Source: a virus
Strand: one strand, 5' to 3'
Length of the DNA: 45,435 nucleotides
IMG/VR virus record: IMGVR_UViG_3300031227_000095
Span: 1-45,435 of that record
Below are positions 33,812 through 41,285 of this stretch, piece after piece (position 1 is the first letter of the stretch; every line of letters starts with the position of its first letter). The position numbers were made by a program, and so were the translations under genes. The notes beneath the pieces are model-generated. The model saw only the letters and a program-made list of their open reading frames with translations. It did not search any database and was not told where the DNA came from.

Positions 33812-34123
33812 TCATTTATATTTATCAAGAGCAATCCCCTTTTCAATAGATTTGGATACTATGTCAGCAAGGTCACCTTTCTCACGAGACTCACTCCAGA
33901 TCATACCCGCTATGTCCTCAAGGTCAGTTTCGTCCTCGATAAGTCTCGTGATTAGGCGATTGATAATCCCAAATGCTACATCTGTCTTAATAATTACGTC
34001 TTCAGAAGTTCCAGTTATGTCAAATGAGTTATCGGTTAATACTACGTAAAGGTTATTACGTTTGTATTGCATAATAAATCTATGACCATCACTGTCTTCT
34101 TCTATTGGTTTATCTTGTTTCAT
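33812..34123 (-). CDS. Hypothetical protein
   Basis: A 103-residue protein. It starts with a short beta region (HRFIMQYKRNNLYVVLTDN, then FDITGTSEDVIIKTDVA) followed by two acidic helices (IEDETDLEDIAGMIWSES, DLADIVSKSIEKG). No family recognised. AGGATAAAT lies directly before the ATG, the leader motif common in this block. It is located between the ERF and MazG genes. Confidence 0.5.
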   Translation of the reverse strand: MKQDKPIEEDSDGHRFIMQYKRNNLYVVLTDNSFDITGTSEDVIIKTDVAFGIINRLITRLIEDETDLEDIAGMIWSESREKGDLADIVSKSIEKGIALDKYK

Positions 34124-34152
34124 ATTTATCCTATATCGTTCAGTAAGGCTTT

Positions 34153-34638
34153 TTAAACCCCGTCCGTATCTTCCTCTCCGGTCACCTGTACTAACGCTTG
34201 GTGTGAGTAGCGTCTACCATAGCTCGCAGCAACGCCAATCATCTGACTCAACGATAGGTTAGGCATGATCTTAATTGGCAATTCAATTGAAGACTTATGC
34301 CATTCCCCGGATGAGTGCATCACAGTGGTATGGGTCACAACTGTTGGCACCTTGGTTCTGATGAGTTCGTGTGACTGTAGGATAGCTATTCCATTGTCCG
34401 ATAGTGGCTTACGTGCAATGTCTATAAGGCCAGCGAGTGTCATGTACCTATAACCATAACCCTCTTTGTCCTTGGCTCCATTTGTCATCGCACCCTGTGC
34501 TTTGGCCATTGCACCAGCTAGTTCACCAATTGTACGTGACATAGATTCGCCAAATGTACGGTATTCTTGTCCCACTGGTTCGGTGGTGGTGGTGACTGCG
34601 CCATTGTCTGGTTGTTTTGGATCTAATTCGCTACTCAT
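34153..34638 (-). CDS. ERF-family single-strand annealing protein
   Basis: A 161-residue protein. After a 30-residue disordered lead it shows the ERF pattern: IGELAGAMAKAQGAM, YRYMTLAGLIDIARKPL, NGIAILQSHE, THTTVMHSSGEWHKS, then SLSQMIGVAASYGRRYSHQA and GEEDTDG. ERF proteins (P22 Erf) anneal complementary strands in phage recombination. The protein is shorter than P22 Erf (about 200 residues) and lacks a long C-terminal region. It overlaps the primase-helicase stop by eight bases, so recombination and replication functions are coupled. Confidence 0.75.
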   Translation of the reverse strand: MSSELDPKQPDNGAVTTTTEPVGQEYRTFGESMSRTIGELAGAMAKAQGAMTNGAKDKEGYGYRYMTLAGLIDIARKPLSDNGIAILQSHELIRTKVPTVVTHTTVMHSSGEWHKSSIELPIKIMPNLSLSQMIGVAASYGRRYSHQALVQVTGEEDTDGV

Positions 34639-36556
34639 TCGTTGCTCCTGATTTTCTGTAAATTGTTTTCATTATTGTGCTAGTTATCTCGTCAGGCGTT
34701 ATTGGCTGATCAAGTTTAGAGTTAAGCTCAGATACTTTGATGTAAATGTCAGCATCAGACACTTGTGAGTCGAGCAATACTAATGCATAGCGCAGGAGTA
34801 AGTTGCTACGGTTACCAGGTTGTACTCTTGATGCGAACCAACGCTGGATAGCATTCATGTTCTCCATTGACACTATAGTTTGTTGCTGCTTAAGCGCTTT
34901 GTCTGTACGTGGGATAAACTGAGTTACATCTAGTAGCTTACCTGTGTTGTACTCGTGTCTTCCATTGTGGCTTGCCCATTTACGTGGACGGTCACAAGTA
35001 GCAGTATCTGCTTCAAACGGTAACCAAGAATAGATATTCCGCATGAAACGTTTATGATCAGCTTCTGATAACTTTACCGTGTGACTTAATGGTAAAATTA
35101 TACGGAACCTGTTCTTACGATCCGTGTGCCTCTTGGTTGTATATGCTATGTAGGTAAAATCTTCAAGTAACTTTGTTGCCACATGCATTTGGATACCCTC
35201 GTCTATATCCAATACGCATAAGTTTGTTCCAAGCTTAATACTTTCAGTCCTCCTGTGGCCATCTGTTAGGTGATGGGTTATGAAGTGGTGATTTGGCAAC
35301 TGGGTTAGTTTGTGTAGATTATCGAATGGTGCATAATCATTTTTGAATCCAGTTGTGATGTCAGCAGAGTGAGCCAATGGTATCTTGGTTAAGTCGGTTT
35401 CCTCCAGTGATTCTCCGGTAAAGAACTCAATTTCATCAACGAATGAACGTTTAATTATAATGTTGTTTTTATAGCCATAAGTTATAGCAAGAGTCATCAT
35501 TGTTTTACGTTGAGATTCGTTTCCTTTATAGAATTGTAGGTCTTCAATCAAGTCGACATTTGTTACATCCTTTCCAACGTGTGCCAGATAATTTGCAAGT
35601 CTAATGTACGGTGCATCTCTGTTCTGGATTAGCTTGAACTTTTGTCCAGAAGCCTCTACAAGCTCGATAGCATGGTTTAAATTATCTTGGGATATCATTG
35701 CCTCCTTATCTACAAATGCGTATGCTCCAGCTAACTTAAGAGCTTTGAAGTAGCGATGTGACATCTCGGCTTTGCTCGTCTCGTCAAACTTCGAGAACTT
35801 ATCAGCTCTCTTTTCGCAATCCAGTTGATATTGGATCAGGTCAACAGATACAGCTTTATCCATATCAATCTGCTTTCCGAAGTTTGAGGCGGTTGCGAGG
35901 TTGGTGAAATAGTTCATTAACCATGTTTCTTCTGTTGACACTTTGCTATCTGTGAGTGAGTCATATATCTCAGTGGCCGTAAGTTCAGACTTTGATGAGG
36001 CTGAAGTAGAGTAACCAAATAATAAACGTCTAGCATAGCCAGATGCTAAGATATCGGTGAATTCCTCTTCTACCTTGCCTCCGCCAAGTAGTCTCACTGG
36101 TGTTCCGAACATCATAAGATTTGTTGGTGTATAACCTTCGATATCTTCGGATCTAATGTTCTCCCTTGTGTTTTTGATTAGTTTTGGTTTCACTAGCCCT
36201 TTATCGTATAGTTCAAACAGTACGTTTAGTGCTTCTGTGTTACCAAGTAGGTTCTGTGCTATTTCATCTATCTCGATATTCATTGAACCAGATGAAGACA
36301 TCAGGAGCTTTTGTCTTAATTGTTTTAGTGCTGGTCCAGTTGCTGCATCAAATGAAAACGGTAGTACTCCAAGTGATTCGAATTCCATTTTAACTTTCTC
36401 ATAAGACGCTTCCTCTTCGATATTATCACGAGCAGCACGAAAATTTGCTATTTGAAGCAGGCGTAGTTCAGCTTGGGTTGGGAATACTTCTGTAAGGAAT
36501 TTACGTCTGAATCCACAGATCAAGTTTTCTTCAAATATATTTGTTGAATGACCTTT
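34631..36556 (-). CDS. Primase-helicase, exon 2 (downstream of a group I intron)
   Basis: Encodes residues 67-707 of the spliced protein, starting KGHSTNIFEEN. An unspliced frame would begin at the TTG at 36,523. MNIEIDEIAQ (spliced residues 158-167, Asp163-Glu164) is a Walker B motif; the following TPTNLMMFGTPVRLLGGG and SGYARRLLFG are typical of the DUF3987-type ATPase of phage primase-helicases. Residues about 510-560 (NLCVLDIDEG with Asp516 and Asp518, then AYTTKRHTDRKNRFRIILPL) match motifs I (DxD) and II (SxH) of archaeo-eukaryotic-type primases. N4 also has a primase gene near SSB. The exact N4 counterpart is not certain. Confidence 0.72.
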   Translation of the reverse strand, partial: KGHSTNIFEENLICGFRRKFLTEVFPTQAELRLLQIANFRAARDNIEEEASYEKVKMEFESLGVLPFSFDAATGPALKQLRQKLLMSSSGSMNIEIDEIAQNLLGNTEALNVLFELYDKGLVKPKLIKNTRENIRSEDIEGYTPTNLMMFGTPVRLLGGGKVEEEFTDILASGYARRLLFGYSTSASSKSELTATEIYDSLTDSKVSTEETWLMNYFTNLATASNFGKQIDMDKAVSVDLIQYQLDCEKRADKFSKFDETSKAEMSHRYFKALKLAGAYAFVDKEAMISQDNLNHAIELVEASGQKFKLIQNRDAPYIRLANYLAHVGKDVTNVDLIEDLQFYKGNESQRKTMMTLAITYGYKNNIIIKRSFVDEIEFFTGESLEETDLTKIPLAHSADITTGFKNDYAPFDNLHKLTQLPNHHFITHHLTDGHRRTESIKLGTNLCVLDIDEGIQMHVATKLLEDFTYIAYTTKRHTDRKNRFRIILPLSHTVKLSEADHKRFMRNIYSWLPFEADTATCDRPRKWASHNGRHEYNTGKLLDVTQFIPRTDKALKQQQTIVSMENMNAIQRWFASRVQPGNRSNLLLRYALVLLDSQVSDADIYIKVSELNSKLDQPITPDEITSTIMKTIYRKSGATNE

Positions 36557-37441
36557 CGCTTGTGTTCAATACAGCTCGTTATACTGTACTAGCGGACTAA
36601 CCGCATCTGCATGTTTCCATGCAGGCCAGACTATATCACTATCTCTTTTTACATTTTATGCAATTTGGAGTCATAGTATTTTTATTTGTAAAGTAAGCTT
36701 GCGCTCTAGTTACAGCGTTTCCACATACTGTACATTTCACATTAAAATACTTCTGACCATTACGCTGCTCGTCAAAGCTTAAAACCAACCAACAACCGTA
36801 TATGTTACCTATAAGGCTATTCATTAGCTTTTTAGCTTTAATGCCTGAAATACCAGAGTTCTTGCCACCTTTTGACTGAGCATTGATATTCTCAGCGTGA
36901 GTACACCACTCAAGGTTCCAATCATTATTGTTTGATGGGTCATTGTCCATGTGGTGTGCTATTGGCTTATTGTCTGGATTGGGTATGAAATGTTTAGCAA
37001 CTAGTTGGTGTATCAATAGACGTTCTGTCTTGTGATCCCTACATAGCGTTACTCTTCTATGGTTATACTTTCCTATATCTGGCTTAAGTTCCTTTTGAGG
37101 GTATCTCTGAGGAGCACCATTCTTATTTAGTATAACCCTTGCAACCGAAGTCACTATACCAGAATTTGATATAGTGTATAACTTTTCATATCCACTTATT
37201 TCAGCTATCATGTAAACACCCTTTCCATTTAAGTTTATATCAACTTAACACGGTTAATGGTAAAGGTGAAGAGATATCTCCCGTTTCCACTCACTTGAGT
37301 GTACTTCCTTTCGGAATAGTCGTTGAGCAATACCTGTGTAGGTCTTCGCTGCTGATTGTCTTCGACATTACTCGGTCAGAGTTTCCAGCAATTAGAGAGA
37401 TTTTTCCATAAATCATCACTGACTTAGGCGGCTTTGTTCAA
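36557..37441 (-). mobile_element. Group I intron with HNH gene, inserted in the Walker A motif
   Basis: An 885-base intron. The core elements are readable on the minus strand: P-element AATTGCTGGAAAC (37,381-37,393), Q-element CAATCAGCAGCGAAGACC (37,341-37,358), R-element GCTCAACGACTATTCC (37,313-37,328) and S-element around GTGATATAGTC (36,628-36,638), with GACTA in R pairing TAGTC in S (P7). A GAAA-capped hairpin CTGCATG/CATGCAG follows (36,607-36,624, P9-like). The exon ends CGGT, the intron's GCCG can pair with it including the required U-G, and the intron's last base is G. Splicing joins PSGFG to KGHS, restoring a P-loop. Confidence 0.85.
36639..37211 (-). CDS. Intron-encoded NUMOD4-HNH homing endonuclease
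   Basis: A 190-residue protein. Residues 4-50 (ISGYEKLYTISNSGIVTSVA) are a NUMOD4 module. Residues about 55-112 form the HNH domain: RRVTLCRDHK, LLIHQLVAKHFIPNPDNKP, IAHHMDNDPSNNNDWNLEWC, then THAENINAQS. The C-terminus has a zinc finger (CTVCGNA and CIKCKK). All catalytic HNH residues appear present, so it is probably active and able to spread the intron to intron-less copies. The stop codon lies directly before the S-element of the ribozyme. Confidence 0.82.
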   Translation of the reverse strand: MIAEISGYEKLYTISNSGIVTSVARVILNKNGAPQRYPQKELKPDIGKYNHRRVTLCRDHKTERLLIHQLVAKHFIPNPDNKPIAHHMDNDPSNNNDWNLEWCTHAENINAQSKGGKNSGISGIKAKKLMNSLIGNIYGCWLVLSFDEQRNGQKYFNVKCTVCGNAVTRAQAYFTNKNTMTPNCIKCKKR

Positions 37442-37639
37442 ACCGAAACCACTGGGCATTAAATTAAGAATATACGTATTTACGCATATTATACCCCTTT
37501 CTTTTGTGTGGATATTAGTTCGCAACATGCTCGCCATCTTGCTAAAGTAATATGCACAAAGTAACCTGAAATAGTGACGCTCTAAACGTCTTGTTTTAGT
37601 GCAGAGTAAGTCTGTCACTCGTTCTTGGATTTGGTGCAT
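37442..37639 (-). CDS. Primase-helicase, exon 1
   Basis: Encodes residues 1-66 of the spliced protein, ending with NLMPSGFG just before the intron. Without splicing the frame runs seven more residues (LNKAA and so on) into a stop at 37,424. After splicing the sequence becomes MPSGFGKGHS, a Walker A motif. The remainder is a helical N-terminal region (LLCTKTRRLERHYFRLLCAY). The gene upstream ends nine bases before its ATG. Confidence 0.72.
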
Positions 37640-37648
37640 AGCTCATCC

Positions 37649-37906
37649 TTATTTGAATTCTACATTATTAAACGCAGCTACAACATTTAGTACATTTACT
37701 TGGGTTGATGTTTGCTTAAATACTTCTTTGTTGATTGTCGAAATGTGAGGTGGTTTAATTAAGTAATCCCAAATATCCTCGCCATCTTCACCCTTAACGT
37801 GTGTGTTCTGAAATTCAGTTGCGTCTGATTCGATTACAGTTTCTCTTTTGGTAATGGTCAACTCGTATTCTACGGTTGGTTCAAAATCTTTGATTAAATC
37901 GCTCAT
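37649..37906 (-). CDS. Hypothetical acidic protein
   Basis: An 85-residue protein with a beta-rich first half (YELTITKRETVIESDATEF) and a helical end (VNVLNVVAAFNNVEFK). No family recognised. AAAGGAACAAT precedes the ATG. It is the first gene after a 417-base regulatory-looking gap, and the primase-helicase gene follows directly. Confidence 0.5.
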   Translation of the reverse strand: MSDLIKDFEPTVEYELTITKRETVIESDATEFQNTHVKGEDGEDIWDYLIKPPHISTINKEVFKQTSTQVNVLNVVAAFNNVEFK

Positions 37907-37936
37907 ATTGTTCCTTTGGTTGAATTAATTGTTGGT

Positions 37937-38100
37937 CGATACTGACAGGACTCGAGTATCGTTATTTTATTGGATTTTGCTTACTTCACCAATACAGTTC
38001 CCTTTAAACTGATTATCTATCGTTCGTATAGTCGCGTTTTAAAGGTAGGCGTGCTTGACGCCTTGTTTTATTTCTACAACCAGTTGCTTACGGTTGTCTT
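37937..38100. promoter_or_regulatory. Hairpin-rich intergenic region
   Basis: Part of the 417-base gap at 37,907-38,323, with no convincing protein gene. It holds a 7-bp stem CGATACT/AGTATCG (37,937-37,961) followed on the plus strand by TTATTTTATT; a pair of complementary 8-mers CCTTTAAA/TTTAAAGG around 38,001-38,045; a 6-bp stem AGGCGT/ACGCCT with 5-base loop (38,047-38,063) followed by TGTTTTATTT; and ACAACC/GGTTGT near 38,076-38,097. It separates two leftward gene groups and probably carries promoter and terminator signals. Confidence 0.4.
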
Positions 38101-38110
38101 CTGTATTGCT

Positions 38111-38225
38111 GCGGATGGTAGGATTTGAACCTACATATCTGGAAACTACAAGAATTCTGTTAGTCGTCACTAGCGTAGCTATTGTAATTTTGATCCAATT
38201 GACTTGCCAGATAGTCAACATCCGC
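38111..38225 (-). ncRNA. tRNA-like structured RNA of unusual length (115 nt)
   Basis: On the minus strand, a perfect 7-bp acceptor-like stem (GCGGATG, 38,219-38,225, with CATCCGC, 38,111-38,117) closes the element. A canonical T-arm, GTAGG-TTCAAAT-CCTAC (38,118-38,134), directly precedes the 3' acceptor strand. On the 5' side a D-arm, GACT-ATCTGGCA-AGTC with the GG pair, can form. Between these lie about 65 bases instead of an anticodon arm plus variable loop, with no anticodon stem-loop having U33. TATCTGG in the D-loop region is complementary to CCAGATA next to the T-arm (7 bp). No CCA is encoded. It may be a decayed tRNA or a tRNA mimic. Confidence 0.5.
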
Positions 38226-38276
38226 TTAATGCTAGTCTTTCCTAGCAGTCTTTTCATCTCTTGTTACTAACCTAGT

Positions 38277-38309
38277 TGAACCAATCTATCCGTTATCTTG
38301 ATTGGTTCA
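38277..38309. repeat. 10-bp inverted repeat
   Basis: TGAACCAATC (38,277-38,286) and its complement (38,300-38,309), loop 13 bases. It lies between the end of the Cas4-like nuclease gene and the tRNA-like element. There is no T-run on either side. It may stabilise the 3' end of the nuclease transcript. Confidence 0.5.
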
Positions 38310-38323
38310 GTAAGCGCATTGTT

Positions 38324-39295
38324 CTACTTTATACGTCCAGCTTTCACAAGAGATTTGTACTGGTCACATATTTCTATTACATTGCAGTACATGCATCGCT
38401 TTACTTCTCCAGGGAAGTGCACAACCTCTCCAGTGCTTCCGTCAGAGACAAGACGATCATTTGCCTCTTGAGAGGATTTAAAGTTCTTGGTTGCTTTTTT
38501 GGCTCCAATTTTCTTATAGTATTTCCATATGTCGTCAGATGCCCACAGTTCGTCGTCAGTGCATCGTGGAAGCTCTGATTGCTGTGAGTCTATATTGGTA
38601 TCAATTAGATTTAATCGATTGGCTATCCACTCTTCAGTCCATTGTAGTGGTCTAATTGGATAATCTTTAGATAGTACGCGTAGTTTTGGATAGTTCCTAT
38701 CGTACTTGGCTTTCGATGCTTGCCAGTCTGAGAATACCTTTTCAATGCTTACGTTATCCTCTTTTATCAATATTGGGTTGAGCCAACGGTAGATAGATCC
38801 CTGGATAGAGTAATCTTCAGCATTGGAGTCAAAGATATGTCCCCATACAGAAGTTATTTTATAGTCGAATAGCTTACCGTCTATACAGCCATCAAATTTA
38901 CCACGTATTGTCCAACCGTTTAGGTCCCGGCTAGAACGTTTTTCTGTGTAGATCGGTATTTGGCCTTGGTGTACAGTTTCTGGGTTAACCACAACGTTTT
39001 GTTGGACTTCAATTGGTATTCCCATTGCCTCCATTGCTCTTGATATTGTTGAAGACTTGTTCCATCCATTTTCTGCGAATGCGTGTACTGCCGATCCAAA
39101 CACAGAAGGGATCAAGTCTGATAGATCCACTTCTTTCTCAAGGTCTTGGTTCTGCATTGACAGTACAATAGATCTCATTGGTTTAAGTAAAGATGTGGCT
39201 GATATTGTTTTTTTGTCACTACAGTGGTCGTAATCAGAATGTGACAGTAATACTGCTAATGGTAGTGATAGATTATTATTATTTGTTAAGTTCAT
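38324..39295 (-). CDS. Cas4/RecB-like PD-(D/E)XK nuclease with putative Fe-S cluster
   Basis: A 323-residue protein. PSVFGSAVHAFAENG (His71, Glu75) followed by RGKFDGCIDGKLFDYKI (Asp135, Asp144, Lys146) and QGSIYRWL are the motifs of the RecB/Cas4 nuclease fold. The C-terminus has CMYCNVIEIC (C-x2-C-x5-C), and Cys25 sits in front of the fold (DHCSDKKTISATSLLKP): the four-Cys arrangement of Cas4/AddB iron-sulfur nucleases. It is likely a 5'-end-resecting exonuclease working with the ERF annealing protein. AAGGAGAACAA precedes the ATG. Confidence 0.75.
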   Translation of the reverse strand: MNLTNNNNLSLPLAVLLSHSDYDHCSDKKTISATSLLKPMRSIVLSMQNQDLEKEVDLSDLIPSVFGSAVHAFAENGWNKSSTISRAMEAMGIPIEVQQNVVVNPETVHQGQIPIYTEKRSSRDLNGWTIRGKFDGCIDGKLFDYKITSVWGHIFDSNAEDYSIQGSIYRWLNPILIKEDNVSIEKVFSDWQASKAKYDRNYPKLRVLSKDYPIRPLQWTEEWIANRLNLIDTNIDSQQSELPRCTDDELWASDDIWKYYKKIGAKKATKNFKSSQEANDRLVSDGSTGEVVHFPGEVKRCMYCNVIEICDQYKSLVKAGRIK

Positions 39296-39366
39296 TTGTT
39301 CTCCTTGTGTTTTTTATTGTTACTACTTTGCTCGCTCGGCTTATCTTTGTCCCCACATTTGGGGAA

Positions 39367-39435
39367 TACCAACCAACCCGTTCGTTGGAACTAAGCAACC
39401 CTTTCAACCATGATCAAATTGTAGGTTGGTTGGTA
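39367..39435. repeat. 12-bp inverted repeat with long loop
   Basis: TACCAACCAACC (39,367-39,378) and its complement (39,424-39,435) with 45 bases between, beside a smaller hairpin TCCCCA/TGGGGA (39,351-39,366). Both lie in the 147-base gap between the ThyX-like and nuclease genes. Possible leader structure or operator. Confidence 0.5.
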
Positions 39436-39442
39436 AAATTTG

Positions 39443-40024
39443 TTATAAGCCCAACAATTCTGGGTTATCCAGAGATTCAATGGTCTGCTTCAGGAACTCG
39501 ATCCAATCAGGTAACTTGTGGGCAAATCGCTGTGAGTTGATGTGCCTGATTACTTTGTAGTTCAAGTTAACTTCACGCTCTTGTAAGAATGCCTGTGGTA
39601 ATGCCTTAGACTTGACCCTGCTTGACGTTTGCCTCGAAAGCATATCCAAGTATTCAATGTAGACCATAGCGTCAGAGGTGCTGTCAAAGTCTTCGTTTTT
39701 CAGGTCGAAATATTCAGGCAATAAATCATCATTATCAAGCGTGTGCATAGTTGACTCTGATTGTTTTGACACCCCTATACGGTAAGTATCAAATTGTTTC
39801 CAGAATTCAAGAGTTGCTGTGACTGATATCCACACTTGAATGTGCTCAAGGAACTTATTGTGTCCTTTATCGCGACCAGCATTAGCAAGTGCTGCTTTGT
39901 AGATCCTGTTACGCTGTTCGTCAGTCCACCATTCAGTTCTGGTGAGGCCAGGCTTACGAAACGATAACCCAAATCCATAGAGTGCTGAGTCTAATCCTGC
40001 TTCATCTAATTTAGTTACTTCCAT
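39443..40024 (-). CDS. ThyX-like protein with altered signature
   Basis: A 193-residue protein. Residues 54-92 (GHNKFLEHIQVWISVTATLE, then FWKQFDTYRIGVSKQSEST) align by eye with the core of flavin-dependent thymidylate synthase ThyX: 'GHETPFEH' and 'RQWFRHRI..YNE.S'. The RHR motif that binds FAD/dUMP is replaced by DTYR, and the Ser-Tyr-Asn-Glu section by SKQSES. It is slightly shorter than ThyX (about 220). It may use another pyrimidine substrate or be a non-catalytic relative. Its neighbour encodes a radical SAM enzyme. The fold assignment is fairly good; the reaction is unknown. Confidence 0.55.
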   Translation of the reverse strand: MEVTKLDEAGLDSALYGFGLSFRKPGLTRTEWWTDEQRNRIYKAALANAGRDKGHNKFLEHIQVWISVTATLEFWKQFDTYRIGVSKQSESTMHTLDNDDLLPEYFDLKNEDFDSTSDAMVYIEYLDMLSRQTSSRVKSKALPQAFLQEREVNLNYKVIRHINSQRFAHKLPDWIEFLKQTIESLDNPELLGL

Positions 40025-40036
40025 TTCAATTCTCCT

Positions 40037-40777
40037 TTAAGTTAAGTGTTTATAATACGCACCCCCTACAGAAACATTCAATTTCTTACTTGTCTGAGGG
40101 CAGTAATTACTGGTATTGTTCGGAAATAGCCATAACGCTTTAAGCGTAATGCAGTCTTTAACGCAACCATTGCATCCTATCCCTCTGTTTTCTTGTATTC
40201 CAGTATGTCTTCCACTCAATTCAAAGCACTCACTCAGCTTAGCTAACATCTCTGGATAAACCTCTGTCTTAAATCTTTCGGAACTGTAGTAGTCAACGAA
40301 AGTTTTAATTTTCATGCCGCCTTTACTAAAGATACCTATGAACTCTTTTGTATCTTCGTAGGAGTATGATTCACTAACAACTATTACTGCTGTCTGTCCT
40401 GGCACTACAGTGTTACGCAACCCATGCCCCATATGATATCTAATATCAGGGCCATACGAGTCATATACATGAGTGTCAATTAACCCATTAGTATTTATTT
40501 GAACTCTTGCCCCACTTAAGGCAGCCATGTGGTATATCATAGGGAAGTTCTTGTGAAGCCCTGGTTCGCCACCACTTAAACTTATTATAGGTTCTATGTC
40601 TTTTTTTTTACACAGGGCTACGTAATTGCTTATATGTGGGCCAACAAAAGCCGGATAAATAAAGTGATCTCCTTTTGCTTGAAAATCATTAAGGCAGTTA
40701 CTACAATTCTTATCACATTTATTTGTCAACAGTATGCGTAACCTGAACTCATCCCTGTGTTTTTGTTTGTCTATCAT
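40037..40777 (-). CDS. Radical SAM enzyme with SPASM-like C-terminal Cys cluster
   Basis: A 246-residue protein. LTNKCDKNCSNCLN has the CxxxCxxC motif (Cys21, Cys25, Cys28) for the [4Fe-4S]-SAM cluster; SLSGGEPGLHKNFP contains the GGE motif (residues 69-71) that binds the Met part of SAM; VQINTNGL is the following strand. Cys202, Cys205, Cys209 and Cys226 could hold an auxiliary cluster as in SPASM/twitch enzymes. It is smaller than most SPASM proteins. The substrate cannot be told: nucleotide/base modification or peptide modification are both possible. It ends 12 bases before the ThyX-like gene start, so the two are probably co-expressed. Confidence 0.72.
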   Translation of the reverse strand: MIDKQKHRDEFRLRILLTNKCDKNCSNCLNDFQAKGDHFIYPAFVGPHISNYVALCKKKDIEPIISLSGGEPGLHKNFPMIYHMAALSGARVQINTNGLIDTHVYDSYGPDIRYHMGHGLRNTVVPGQTAVIVVSESYSYEDTKEFIGIFSKGGMKIKTFVDYYSSERFKTEVYPEMLAKLSECFELSGRHTGIQENRGIGCNGCVKDCITLKALWLFPNNTSNYCPQTSKKLNVSVGGAYYKHLT

Positions 40778-40809
40778 TTAGTTATCCTTATCTGCTTCAT
40801 CCAATTCAA

Positions 40810-41274
40810 TTAGTTAAACTGAGCATAATCAAACTCAAGAATGTCATAGAGTTTATCCATGCTCTTTCCTGCGTCCTCCAATGCTATAAAGTTACTTCCA
40901 TCCTTATCCATGTGGTTTACAAGTTTTTGCAATCCTGGCAGCACTGGCGCGACCAAATCACCCCTTGTGCCTCCTTCTTTGTAAATATCGGTAAGATCAA
41001 TTGCCAGCCTTTCGGCTATCCTCACCATTTCAATTGCTGAGTATTCGTGCCTGGTATCTGGAATTGAAATGATGAACATTCTGAACCTTGCCCGGATCCA
41101 TTTCCAGTTTTTCCATGTAGGCCAATTGTCGATAGCAAGCCTTGCGGCCGTATCAGTGGTCGAAATAGCCTCTTTCAATTCAACCTTTGCAAATTTATTT
41201 TCTATCTTCAGTGTCTTCATAGCTCCAATGATGATTGTCAACATTGTGATTGCCTGGTCTCCTTCTCTGCTCAT
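40810..41274 (-). CDS. Hypothetical helical protein
   Basis: A 154-residue protein, all-helical by composition, with several Trp in a row of basic residues (DNWPTWKNWKWIRARFRMFI). No family recognised. TAGGAACGAACGAT precedes the ATG, and the upstream gene ends 11 bases away. It lies in front of the radical SAM gene; whether it is a functional partner is unknown. Confidence 0.5.
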   Translation of the reverse strand: MSREGDQAITMLTIIIGAMKTLKIENKFAKVELKEAISTTDTAARLAIDNWPTWKNWKWIRARFRMFIISIPDTRHEYSAIEMVRIAERLAIDLTDIYKEGGTRGDLVAPVLPGLQKLVNHMDKDGSNFIALEDAGKSMDKLYDILEFDYAQFN

Positions 41275-41285
41275 ATCGTTCGTTC

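Noticed and set aside
38111-38225. Element read as a small tmRNA with a tag ending YASDD
   Set aside because: An N-Y-N-S-Y-A-S-D-D-stop frame is present, but the element is far shorter than tmRNA, has no pseudoknots and the tag lacks the usual Ala-Ala end; likely chance.
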